Source: Belnapia mucosa (GTDB lineage Bacteria; Pseudomonadota; Alphaproteobacteria; Acetobacterales; Acetobacteraceae). Taken from it: 64,000 bases of DNA. The stretch is from NCBI RefSeq assembly GCF_016775475.1, contig NZ_JAEUXJ010000002.1, positions 221,913-285,912 on the forward strand. The letters are read 5' to 3'. Below, in pieces: positions 8,542 to 15,976 of this stretch (the first letter of the stretch is position 1; every line of letters starts with the position of its first letter). The notes beneath the pieces are model-generated. The model was not told where the DNA came from and did not search any database. It saw only the letters and a list, made by a program, of their open reading frames with translations. Position numbers and translations under genes: made by a program.

Positions 8542-9044
8542 GCGGCATCCTCCGCGTGCAGCGTGGCGAGCGCCGCATCGCCATCCGCCACCATCCGGGG
8601 CAGCAGCGCGGCGAGGCGGCGGAAATCATCGGCTCCGAGCGCGGCGAAGAGCGCATCATTCACCGGCGCCTGCACCGGCGCCAGCCGCGCCAGCGCCGCC
8701 CGCCCGGCAGGCGTGACCGAGAGCACGACGCGCCGGCCATCCGCCGGATGCGGCCGCTTATGGACGAAGCCGGCGCGTTGCAGCCGCGCCACCTCGGCGG
8801 TGACGAAGGCGGTCGAGACATGCAGATGCGCGGCCAGCGCCGCGACGCCCGGCTGCCCCGCTTCCAGATGCGCCAGGGCGATCAGCGTGGTGTAGGCGGC
8901 GCCCGGCAGGCCGAGCCGCGCCGCGAAGCCGGCCCGGACCGCCGTCAGCCGGTCGGCGAAGGCGAGGAATTCATGCACGAAGACCCGGAAGGGCCGATCC
9001 GTGCCATCGGGCATCAGGGCCGGCCGGGTAACGGTGGCTGCCAT
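8538..9044 (-). CDS. MarR-family transcriptional regulator
   Basis: This 168-residue winged-helix regulator shows GVAALAAHLHVSTAFVTAEVARL as the recognition-helix region, then the wing HPADGRRVVLSVTPAGRAAL, both diagnostic of MarR. It precedes the HpaB-like gene with an ATGA overlap. MarR proteins are commonly repressors released by phenolic ligands, so control of the adjacent hydroxylase cluster is likely. A perfect 17-bp palindrome lies 16 bases upstream of its start, in the gap shared with the divergent Bug receptor, consistent with autoregulation of both sides. Confidence 0.9.
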   Translation of the reverse strand: MAATVTRPALMPDGTDRPFRVFVHEFLAFADRLTAVRAGFAARLGLPGAAYTTLIALAHLEAGQPGVAALAAHLHVSTAFVTAEVARLQRAGFVHKRPHPADGRRVVLSVTPAGRAALARLAPVQAPVNDALFAALGADDFRRLAALLPRMVADGDAALATLHAEDAA

Positions 9045-9060
9045 GCGCGCTCCGTGATTT

Positions 9061-9077
9061 CGCTAAGCAGCTTAGCG
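9061..9077. promoter_or_regulatory. Probable MarR operator (perfect palindrome)
   Basis: CGCTAAGCAGCTTAGCG is a perfect inverted repeat of 8 + 1 + 8 bases. It is conspicuously AT-richer than its surroundings and is placed between divergent marR and a Bug receptor gene. Length and symmetry match MarR dimer sites. Binding has not been shown; it is inferred from position. Confidence 0.7.
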
Positions 9078-9161
9078 ACCTTGCGCCCGCCGTCGCAAGC
9101 CTTGCCAGCGCCCGGCCCGCATTGTTCAGTCCCGCCCCAAGGAATAATCGGAGGAAACAGG

Positions 9162-10112
9162 ATGACCATCGCCCGCCGGACGCTGCTCGCTGCGCCCGCC
9201 CTGCTGCCGGCGCTCGCCCGAGCCCAGAGCTGGCCCGACCGGCCGATCCGCATGGTCATCGCCTTCCCCGCCGGCACCGTGACCGACACGCTGATGCGCC
9301 ACTTGGCGGAGCCGCTGTCGCGCGAGCTCGGCCAGCCGGTCATCATCGACAACCGCCCGGGCGGCAGCGGAGTCGTCGGCACCGAGAGCGTCGCCCGCGC
9401 GGCCCCGGACGGCTTCACCTGGTGCGTGCTGAGCGTCACCAACGGGGCGCTGAATACCTATCTGGTCCCGCGCCTCTCCTACGATCCGCTCAAGGATTTC
9501 GCCCCGATCGGCTATGTCGCCGATACCGCCTATATCCTGGCGGTGCCGGCCAGCAGCCCGGCGCGCGACCTGCGCGGCTTCATCGACCTCGCCAAGCGCC
9601 AGCCGCTGACCTACAGCTACGGCAATGCCAGCGCCCGCATCGCCTCTGCGATGCTGGCGCGCATGGCCGGGGTCGAGATGACGGCGGTGCCCTATCGCGG
9701 CGGGCCGGAAGCGCTGACCGATGTGATCGCCGGCCGGATCGACAGCACCTTCACCGATTTCGCCGCCGTCATGCCCCAGGTCCGCGAGGGCAAGGTGCGG
9801 GCGCTCGCCGTCACCTCGCCGCAATCCTTCTCGCTGGCGCCGGAGATCCCGCCGGTGGCGAGCCTGCTGCCGGGCTATGCCGTCTCCGCCTGGTTCGGCA
9901 TGGGGCTGCCAGCGGCCACGCCGGCGCCGATCGTGGCGCGGGCCAATGCGGCGATGAATGCGGCGCTGGCCGATCCCGGCTTCATCGAGAAGGTCGGCCG
10001 CCTTGGCTATGTGCCGCGCGGCACGACGCCGGCGGAATTCCACGCCTTCCTCCGCCAGCAGATCGAGGAGATGACCGCCCGCGCCAAGGAAGCGGGGCTG
10101 GAGCCCGGCTGA
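9162..10112 (+). CDS. Bug-family (TctC-like) periplasmic solute receptor
   Basis: This 316-residue protein has a signal peptide (MTIARRTLLAAPALLPALARAQ) and the Bug signature WPDRPIRMVIAFPAG, GQPVIIDNRPGGSGVVG and VPYRGGPEALTD. The ATG at 9162 is chosen because GGAGGAA lies just upstream and the signal peptide begins there; the frame stays open far upstream only because of base composition. It is transcribed away from marR across the palindrome at 9061, so its ligand may be the aromatic compound handled by the HpaB cluster. No membrane partners are encoded nearby. Confidence 0.88.
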   Translation: MTIARRTLLAAPALLPALARAQSWPDRPIRMVIAFPAGTVTDTLMRHLAEPLSRELGQPVIIDNRPGGSGVVGTESVARAAPDGFTWCVLSVTNGALNTYLVPRLSYDPLKDFAPIGYVADTAYILAVPASSPARDLRGFIDLAKRQPLTYSYGNASARIASAMLARMAGVEMTAVPYRGGPEALTDVIAGRIDSTFTDFAAVMPQVREGKVRALAVTSPQSFSLAPEIPPVASLLPGYAVSAWFGMGLPAATPAPIVARANAAMNAALADPGFIEKVGRLGYVPRGTTPAEFHAFLRQQIEEMTARAKEAGLEPG

Positions 10113-10117
10113 GAACT

Positions 10118-10148
10118 CCCCGCAAGACCGCTTCGCGGCGTTGCGGGG
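10118..10148. terminator. Nested hairpin after the Bug gene
   Basis: CCCCGCAA (10118-10125) pairs with TTGCGGGG (10141-10148) around an inner CCGC-TTC-GCGG hairpin, starting 5 bases after the stop at 10112. No T-run follows. It lies between convergent genes, so it may act as a transcription end or an mRNA 3' stabiliser. Confidence 0.5.
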
Positions 10149-10185
10149 GCCCCGGATTGCGCTCGATTTCCCGAACCTCGCACAG

Positions 10186-10210
10186 CTTTCCGCGGCAAAG
10201 CCGCGGAAGG
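10186..10210. terminator. Strong hairpin between convergent Bug genes
   Basis: An 11-bp stem (one G-T pair) with an AAA loop, built around TTCCGCGGC-AAA-GCCGCGGAA. It lies 26 bases from the stop of the minus-strand Bug gene and 73 from that of the plus-strand one, and could serve both directions. There is no T-tract. Confidence 0.5.
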
Positions 10211-10235
10211 GCACCAAGCAGGGACCGAAGGCTGA

Positions 10236-11228
10236 TCAGTCCGGCTTCACTCCGGCCTCCTGGATCACCCGCCGCCAGCGTGCCAACTCCCCTGTGATGA
10301 GGCCGGTGTATTCCGCCGGCCCCATCCGCCCCGGCACCACGCCGAGACCGGCGAAGCGTTCCCGCACCCGCTCATCCGCCAGCGCCGTCTGCAGCACCGC
10401 CTGCCAGCGCTCGGTTACCGCGGGCGGGATGCCGGCGGCGGCGGAGAAGCCGAACCAGTTGGTGCTCTGCACCGCAGGGTACCCGGCCTCGGCGAAGCTC
10501 GGCACATCGGGCAGGGAGGCATCGCGCACCGCCTCGCTGGTGCCGAGCGCGCGCAGCCGCCCGGCGCGGAGATGCGGCAGGGCGATGGGCAGGCTCTCCA
10601 TCACCGCCGGGATCTGCCCGCCCATCGCATCGGCCAGCGCCGGGGCGGAGCCGCGATAGGGCACATGCGTCAGCTCCACCCCCGCGGCGCGGGCCAGCAG
10701 CACGCCGGTCAGGTGGTTCATCGTGCCATTGCCGCCGGTGCCGAAGGCGAGCCCGCCCGGCCGGCCCTTCGCCAGCGCCACGAACTCCGCCAGCGTCTGC
10801 GCCGGCACGCCGGGATTGACCACCAGCACGCTCGGGAAGGTGCCGACCAGCGCGACATGGGTGAAGTCGCCAAGCGGGTCATAGGGCACGTTCGAGTACA
10901 GCACCGGCCCGATGCCATGCGAGGCGGCGCTCGACACCAGCACGATATGCGCATCGCCCCGGGCCTTGGCGATCAGGTCGGCGCCGACCATCCCGCCCGC
11001 GCCCGGCCGGTTCTCCACCACCAGCGGCTGGCCGAGGCCGTGGCCGATCTGCTCGGCCAGGATGCGGGACAGCGTATCCGCCGCCCCGCCGGGCGGGAAA
11101 TTGACGATCCAGCGGATCGGCCGCTCGGGCCAGGCGGGCTGGGCGCGGCTGGGGCTGGACAAGGCGATGGCAGGCAGGGCGAGGGCGCCGAGCAGCGCAC
11201 CGCGCCGCCCGACCGGCATGCGGGTCAT
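10236..11228 (-). CDS. Bug-family (TctC-like) periplasmic solute receptor
   Basis: This receptor of about 330 residues carries PERPIRWIVNFPPGGAADTLSR, GQPLVVENRPGAGGMVGADL and VPYRGSAPALADAMGG. The frame is open for 61 further codons upstream, but those encode no signal peptide. The ATG at 11228 (or one at 11219) is directly followed by the twin-arginine-like stretch PVGRRGALLGALALPAIAL. It lies 139 bases behind the SnoaL-like gene and shares its strand with the amidohydrolase/ABC transporter group, so it may belong to that operon. The ligand is unknown. Confidence 0.87.
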   Translation of the reverse strand: MTRMPVGRRGALLGALALPAIALSSPSRAQPAWPERPIRWIVNFPPGGAADTLSRILAEQIGHGLGQPLVVENRPGAGGMVGADLIAKARGDAHIVLVSSAASHGIGPVLYSNVPYDPLGDFTHVALVGTFPSVLVVNPGVPAQTLAEFVALAKGRPGGLAFGTGGNGTMNHLTGVLLARAAGVELTHVPYRGSAPALADAMGGQIPAVMESLPIALPHLRAGRLRALGTSEAVRDASLPDVPSFAEAGYPAVQSTNWFGFSAAAGIPPAVTERWQAVLQTALADERVRERFAGLGVVPGRMGPAEYTGLITGELARWRRVIQEAGVKPD

Positions 11229-11367
11229 GGGCAAAGCAATCCTTGGCTTGGGGTCAGTGCGGCCGGCGCCGAAGATGGCGGGCAAGTCAGGCAGGGCACA
11301 GTGGGGCAGGGGCATGGCGGCATCCGGCAGGGTCGCGCCCCACCATGCCAATCCCGTGCCAGCCGCC

Positions 11368-11730
11368 TCACCCCATGCGGACCAGGAAACGCTCCTCCGC
11401 CACCTTGCCATCGCGGACGGTGTAGAGCGCGACCTCCTCCATCTGCATCCGCTGGCCGGAGGCCTTCTGGGTGACGTCGATATGGAAGCGCAGGGCGAAT
11501 TGGTTGCCGTTCACATAGGGGCCATGCGTCTCGGTCCCGTGGATGACGTGGTTGGCATACCACCATTCGCCCTTGCCCCGGACCGCCGCCTTGCCGCGCA
11601 GCTCCGCCATCTCGCCCTGCATCGGCTCGATGCTCACGACGTCCTCGGCCCAGAAGCGCTCGCCCGCCTCCTCGAACTTCCCGGCCTTGCACAGCGCCGC
11701 GAATTCCGCGGCGACGGCTTGGGTGTCCAT
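11368..11730 (-). CDS. SnoaL-like/NTF2-fold small protein
   Basis: This 120-residue protein has the NTF2-like pattern of an N-terminal helix pair (AAEFAALCKAGKFEEAGERFWAED), a short VVSIEP strand and C-terminal strands VTQKASGQRMQMEEVALYTVRDGKVAEERFLV. Members include small isomerases, dehydratases and non-catalytic helpers, so no reaction can be assigned. A good GGGAGGA ribosome site precedes the ATG. It lies 34 bases downstream of the amidohydrolase gene and is probably cotranscribed with it. Confidence 0.75.
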   Translation of the reverse strand: MDTQAVAAEFAALCKAGKFEEAGERFWAEDVVSIEPMQGEMAELRGKAAVRGKGEWWYANHVIHGTETHGPYVNGNQFALRFHIDVTQKASGQRMQMEEVALYTVRDGKVAEERFLVRMG

Positions 11731-11764
11731 CCCCTGTTCCTCCCGTTTCGATGGGGTGAGGATA

Positions 11765-13273
11765 TCAGGCCGGCGCGTCGCAGAGATAGCGTTTCAGGTG
11801 GTAGGGCTGCGCCGCGATGGCCGGGCAGAAGCTCGCCACCACCGGCTCCAGCTTGAGGTAGAGCTCATGCCATTCGGCATTCAGCGCCTCCAGCCGGGCG
11901 CGGGCCGCTTCCGCCTCGCGGGCGAGCTTCGCCAGGTCGAGCGTGGTATGCCGCCCGTCCTTGAAGATTAACCGCCCGCCGGTCATCACATGCCGCACGC
12001 CGCCGCCATCCTCGGTATGGACGATCTGGTTGGTGGACCAGTTATGCGGCACCCAGTTGATGCTGCCGAGATCGAGGAAGACGATATCCGCCTTGTACCC
12101 CGGCGCGATCAGGCCAAGGTCCTTGAAACCGAGCGCCCGGGCCGAGCCGATGGTCGCCGCCTTGTAGACCTCCTCGGAGGTTGCCCAGAAGCGCGGATCG
12201 GGCGTCTGCACCTTGGAGAGCATGGAGGCGTAGCGCATCGCCTCATACATGTTCTGGTTGTCGGCGCAGCTCGCCCCATCGGTGCCGATGCCGACATTGC
12301 AGCCCGCATCGATCGCCTGGCGCAGCCGGAACATGCCATTGCCGAGCCGCATGTTGCTGCCCGGGTTATGCGCCATGGAGGCGCCATGGTCCGCCATGCG
12401 CTTGAAGTCGTCATCATCCAGCCAGACGGCATGGGCGGCGGTGAAGTCCGGCCCGAGCAGGCCGAGCGCATCGAGATGCGCCACCAGCGTCTTGCCATAT
12501 TTCTGGCGGCCGACCACCGCCTGGACCTTGCTCTCGCCGACATGGCTATGCAGGCCGACGCCATGCTCCCGCGCCAGCTGGGCGCAGCCGCACATGAACT
12601 CATCGGCGCAATGCAGCGGGATGGTCGGCGCGACGGCCGGGCGGATATCCTGCCCCGACCAGCGCCAGTGCTTCAGCACATCGCCGATGGCGGAGAGCGT
12701 CTGCTCGAAGGGCATCAGCTTCAGCCGCGCCACCTGGGCCTGCAGCGCATCCGGCAGGGCGTCCATCAGCCCGGGGATCGCCTCATACATGGTGCGGTCG
12801 GCGACCATGGGGGCGATCACCGCCCGCATCCCCGCCTCGGCATAGGCCGCGGCGGCGGCATCCAGCCCGTCGCGGGAGGGCAGGGGGAATTCGTAGTAGA
12901 GATCGTAGGCCGCGGTGCAGCCCTTCGCCACCATCTCGGCGGCGCAGATCAGCGTGGTGAGCTTCTTGTCCTCCACGGTCCGGCTGCCGCCGATCCAGGG
13001 CGCGGCGGCCAGCAGCAGCTCCAGCGTCCATTTGTCGCCCATGCCCTTGGCGAGGCCGGTATGGCCATGGGTATGGGAGTTGATCAGCCCCGGATGCATC
13101 AGCATGCCCGAGGCATCGAAGACCGGCGTCCCTTCCGGTGCCGTGAGGCCGGTGCCGACGGAATGGATCATCCCATCCTCGATCAGCACATCGGTCGGCT
13201 CGCCGCGCCGCTTCGCGGGGTCCGCCAGCAGCGCGCCGTGAACCAGCAGGAACCCCTTCTCGCTGACGGCCAT
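11765..13273 (-). CDS. Amidohydrolase of the ATZ/TRZ (chlorohydrolase/cytosine deaminase-like) family
   Basis: This 502-residue metal-dependent hydrolase contains the HTH metal pair in LINSHTHGHTG, a His in LHSHVGES, HNPGSNMRLGNG, and the metal Asp in GTDGASCADNQNMYEA, in the order found in ATZ/TRZ deaminases and S-adenosylhomocysteine deaminases. It would remove an amino or other leaving group from a nitrogen heterocycle. The ATG at 13273 has a strong GGAGGAGG site and avoids overlap with the upstream permease; an alternative at 13324 lacks this. It follows an ABC transporter with an NMT1-type receptor, suggesting import and breakdown of a heterocyclic compound. Confidence 0.88.
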   Translation of the reverse strand: MAVSEKGFLLVHGALLADPAKRRGEPTDVLIEDGMIHSVGTGLTAPEGTPVFDASGMLMHPGLINSHTHGHTGLAKGMGDKWTLELLLAAAPWIGGSRTVEDKKLTTLICAAEMVAKGCTAAYDLYYEFPLPSRDGLDAAAAAYAEAGMRAVIAPMVADRTMYEAIPGLMDALPDALQAQVARLKLMPFEQTLSAIGDVLKHWRWSGQDIRPAVAPTIPLHCADEFMCGCAQLAREHGVGLHSHVGESKVQAVVGRQKYGKTLVAHLDALGLLGPDFTAAHAVWLDDDDFKRMADHGASMAHNPGSNMRLGNGMFRLRQAIDAGCNVGIGTDGASCADNQNMYEAMRYASMLSKVQTPDPRFWATSEEVYKAATIGSARALGFKDLGLIAPGYKADIVFLDLGSINWVPHNWSTNQIVHTEDGGGVRHVMTGGRLIFKDGRHTTLDLAKLAREAEAARARLEALNAEWHELYLKLEPVVASFCPAIAAQPYHLKRYLCDAPA

Positions 13274-13284
13274 GCGGCCCTCCT

Positions 13285-14049
13285 CTAGCTGGAGGTCGGG
13301 GGCGACGCGGCGCCGCTCGACCATGGAAACAGGATGCGCTCGGCGAGCGTCACCGCCTGGAACAGCAGGATGCCCATGATGGCCAGGATCACCACCGCCC
13401 CGAAGGCCAGCGGCGTGCGGAAGAAAGCCATCGAGGTCTGGATCAGGTAGCCGAGCCCGGCATCGGCGCCGACGAATTCCGCGACGACCGCCCCGACCAC
13501 GGCCAGCGCCGCCGCCACCTTCAGGCCGCCAAAGACGAAGGGCACGGCGAAGGGCAGGCGGATGCGCAGCAGCTCCTGCACCCGCCCCGCGCGGCAGGCG
13601 CGGCCGAGCTCGATCAGCTCCGGCGGCGTCGCCAGCAGCCCGGCGACGGTGCCGACCACCAGCGGGAAGAAGGCGACGAGGAAGGTGACGATCACCCGCG
13701 GCAGCTCATTGGCGCCGAGCGCCACGATCAGGATCGGGGCAAGCGCCACCTTCGGGATCGACTGGGTGATGACGAGGATCGGGTAGAGCGCCGCCGAGAT
13801 GGTGGGCGAGGCGGCGATGAGCATCGCCAGCGGCAGCGAGACCGCGACCGAGGCCGCGAAGCCCAGCAGCACCGTCCCGAGCGTCGCCCAGGTATGGGCC
13901 AGCACATTGGGCCAGGCCGCCAGCGTGTCATGCAGGATCAGGCTCGGCATCGGCAGGATGAAGGGGCGGATGCCGAAGCCGCGGCAGAGCGCCTCCCAGC
14001 CGAGGAAGAGCACCGCCACGGCAATCAGGGAGGGGAGGCTACGCCGCAT
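13285..14049 (-). CDS. ABC transporter permease, SsuC/TauC type
   Basis: This inner-membrane protein of about 254 residues has several hydrophobic segments and the EAA-type loop ELIELGRACRAGRVQELLRIRLP that contacts the ATPase. It matches the NitT/Tau (BPD_transp_1) permeases in length and in the motif ITQSIPKVALAPILIVALG. An ATG six codons further upstream (14067) is also possible. It overlaps the end of the ATPase gene. With the ATPase and the NMT1-like receptor it forms a complete importer. Confidence 0.88.
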   Translation of the reverse strand: MRRSLPSLIAVAVLFLGWEALCRGFGIRPFILPMPSLILHDTLAAWPNVLAHTWATLGTVLLGFAASVAVSLPLAMLIAASPTISAALYPILVITQSIPKVALAPILIVALGANELPRVIVTFLVAFFPLVVGTVAGLLATPPELIELGRACRAGRVQELLRIRLPFAVPFVFGGLKVAAALAVVGAVVAEFVGADAGLGYLIQTSMAFFRTPLAFGAVVILAIMGILLFQAVTLAERILFPWSSGAASPPTSS

Positions 14050-14794
14050 GGGAGGCCCGCCCGCCATAGATCAGCGCCCGGATGCGCTGCGCCGCGGCCT
14101 GGAAGGCCGGCGATCCCTCCTGCTCGAAGCCGCGCGGCCGCGGCAGCTCCACCGGGATGATCTCGGCGATCCGTCCCGGCCGCGGCGACATCACCACCAC
14201 CCGGTCGGCCAGCAGCACCGCTTCCGGGATGGAGTGCGTCACGAAGACCACCGCCATCTCCCGCCCCTGCCAGATGCGCAGCAGCTCGAGCGACATCTCC
14301 TCCCGCGTCAGCGCGTCCAGCGCGCCGAAGGGCTCGTCCATCAGCAGCACCCGCGGGTCCTGCAGCAGCGCGCGGCAGATGGCGACGCGCTGCTGCATGC
14401 CGCCCGAAAGCTCCCGCGGCAGCCGGTGCTCGAAGCCGGCGAGCCCGGCCGTCGCCAGCAGCGCCCGCGCCCGCGCCTCGGTATCCCCGCCCGCGCGGCG
14501 CATCAGCCGCAGCGGGAAGGTGACGTTGCGCAGCACATCGGCCCAGGGCAGCAGGGTCGCCGCCTGGAAGACCATCGCCGTCTCGGCGCGTGGTTCGGTC
14601 ACCGCGCGTCCGTCCAGCACGACATGCCCCGCCGTCGGCTGGACCAGCCCGGCGATCAAGCGCAGCAGCGTCGATTTCCCGCAGCCCGAGGCGCCGACGA
14701 TGGCGACGAACTCCCCCGCCGCCACCTCCAGCGAGACATCCCGCAGCGCCTCGACGCTACCAAAACTCTTGCGGACGCGGTCGAGGCGGATCAC
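14039..14794 (-). CDS. ABC transporter ATPase, SsuB/TauB type
   Basis: This 251-residue ATPase has Walker A GASGCGKST, signature [16 protein letters not shown], Walker B VLLMDEPFGALDALTR and the H-loop FVTHSIPEAVLLADRVV. The start is taken as GTG at 14794, which overlaps the upstream stop as GTGA and is followed by IRLDRVRKSFG, the normal N terminus of the family. Longer in-frame starts would run over the receptor gene. It powers uptake by the adjacent permease. Confidence 0.9.
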   Translation of the reverse strand: MIRLDRVRKSFGSVEALRDVSLEVAAGEFVAIVGASGCGKSTLLRLIAGLVQPTAGHVVLDGRAVTEPRAETAMVFQAATLLPWADVLRNVTFPLRLMRRAGGDTEARARALLATAGLAGFEHRLPRELSGGMQQRVAICRALLQDPRVLLMDEPFGALDALTREEMSLELLRIWQGREMAVVFVTHSIPEAVLLADRVVVMSPRPGRIAEIIPVELPRPRGFEQEGSPAFQAAAQRIRALIYGGRASHAA

Positions 14795-15768
14795 GGCAGC
14801 AGGCTGGTGTTGATCGCCCCCGTCGGGTCCCAATTCGGATCGAGCTGCAGGCTTTCCGCCACCACCCGCCATGTGGTTGCCATCCGCTCCGGCTGGAAGC
14901 GGCCGAGCCCCGTCTCCCGCGCATGGTCGGTGAAGACGAAGCTCATCACCGCCCGCAGCGAGGCTTCGCAATCATCCTGCGCCACTTCCGGGTTGCGCTG
15001 GACGTGCAGCTTGCAGGCCTCCGCCTGGTTGTCGCGCGACCATTCGAGGCTTTTCTGCAAGCCGCGCAGGAAGCGCCGCACCAGGTCCGGGTTCTTCTGG
15101 ATCATGTCGTCGGTCGCGGCGATCGAGGCGGCATAGATCGCGAAGCCGGTCTCGACGAAGGGCAGCACGACGATCTCCTCGCCCGCCGCCACCGCTGCCT
15201 TGTTGGTGTAGTAGTGGTGGATCGAATAGAAGGGCGCCGCATCCACCCGGCGGCTGATCAGCAGCGCCGCCATGGCGGAGGCATCGGTATTGACCCAGGT
15301 GATGCGGTCCGGATTGGTCCCCGCCCGCCGCGCCACTTCGGGAAAGTAGAGGCGATGGCTGTTGCCCGGCGTCACCGCGATCCGCTTGCCCTCCAGCCCG
15401 CGGAAGCTGGTGATGCCGCTGCTTTTCACCACGAAGAGCGAATGCGGCGAATGGGTGTAGATCGCCGAGATGGAGCGGACCGGGACATTCTGCCGGGCCC
15501 GGGCCGCCAGCACCGCGCCGAGATCGGCGACGCCGAATTGCGCCGCGCCGGCCGCCAGCTTGTTGACGGTGTCGCCCGAGCCATAGCCGCGGGTGAGCGA
15601 GAGCTCGATCCCCTGTTCACGCCAGAAGCCGCGCCCGGCGCCGGCGAAATAGGCGGCGTGCTCGCCGGTCGGGATCCAGTCCAGTTGCAGCAGCGCCCGG
15701 TCCTGGGCCCGCGCCGGTCCTGCAAGCAGGAGCGCGCAAAGCCCCGCCGCGATGGTCCTGAACACCAT
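14791..15768 (-). CDS. NMT1/THI5-like ABC substrate-binding protein
   Basis: This is a periplasmic receptor of about 325 residues. After a signal peptide (MVFRTIAAGLCALLLAGPARAQ) it reads LLQLDWIPTGEHAAYFAGAGRGFW, the hallmark of the NMT1/SsuA family that binds pyrimidine precursors, sulfonates, nitrate or related compounds. The ATG at 15768 is chosen because the signal peptide begins there; an upstream ATG at 15876 adds non-signal residues. It heads an operon of receptor, ATPase, permease and amidohydrolase. The linked deaminase-like enzyme favours a heterocyclic ligand, which is an inference. Confidence 0.87.
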   Translation of the reverse strand: MVFRTIAAGLCALLLAGPARAQDRALLQLDWIPTGEHAAYFAGAGRGFWREQGIELSLTRGYGSGDTVNKLAAGAAQFGVADLGAVLAARARQNVPVRSISAIYTHSPHSLFVVKSSGITSFRGLEGKRIAVTPGNSHRLYFPEVARRAGTNPDRITWVNTDASAMAALLISRRVDAAPFYSIHHYYTNKAAVAAGEEIVVLPFVETGFAIYAASIAATDDMIQKNPDLVRRFLRGLQKSLEWSRDNQAEACKLHVQRNPEVAQDDCEASLRAVMSFVFTDHARETGLGRFQPERMATTWRVVAESLQLDPNWDPTGAINTSLLP

Positions 15769-15933
15769 TCTCGTCTCCGATCCCTGTTCGATGACCGTGT
15801 GGCGAGCCTTCCCGTAGCGAGCAGACCGTGTTTCCGTCAGGCTGGCAAGCCGAACGGCCCCAGCCGGCGTTACCACGCTGCATCACCGTGGAAGCTTTGT
15901 TCTTGGTAGACAATTTTGCGCTTTCCGGGGCCT

Positions 15934-15960
15934 TGCACACAAGCTAGTCACAAAATACTG
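15934..15960 (+). promoter_or_regulatory. Candidate promoter for the GGDEF-EAL gene
   Basis: TTGCAC followed after 15 bases by AATACT (4 of 6 matches to TATAAT) lies in an AT-richer stretch 17-43 bases upstream of the ATG at 15977. Spacing is shorter than ideal, so this is a weak call. Confidence 0.3.
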
Positions 15961-15976
15961 CAACCACCGGTTATTC

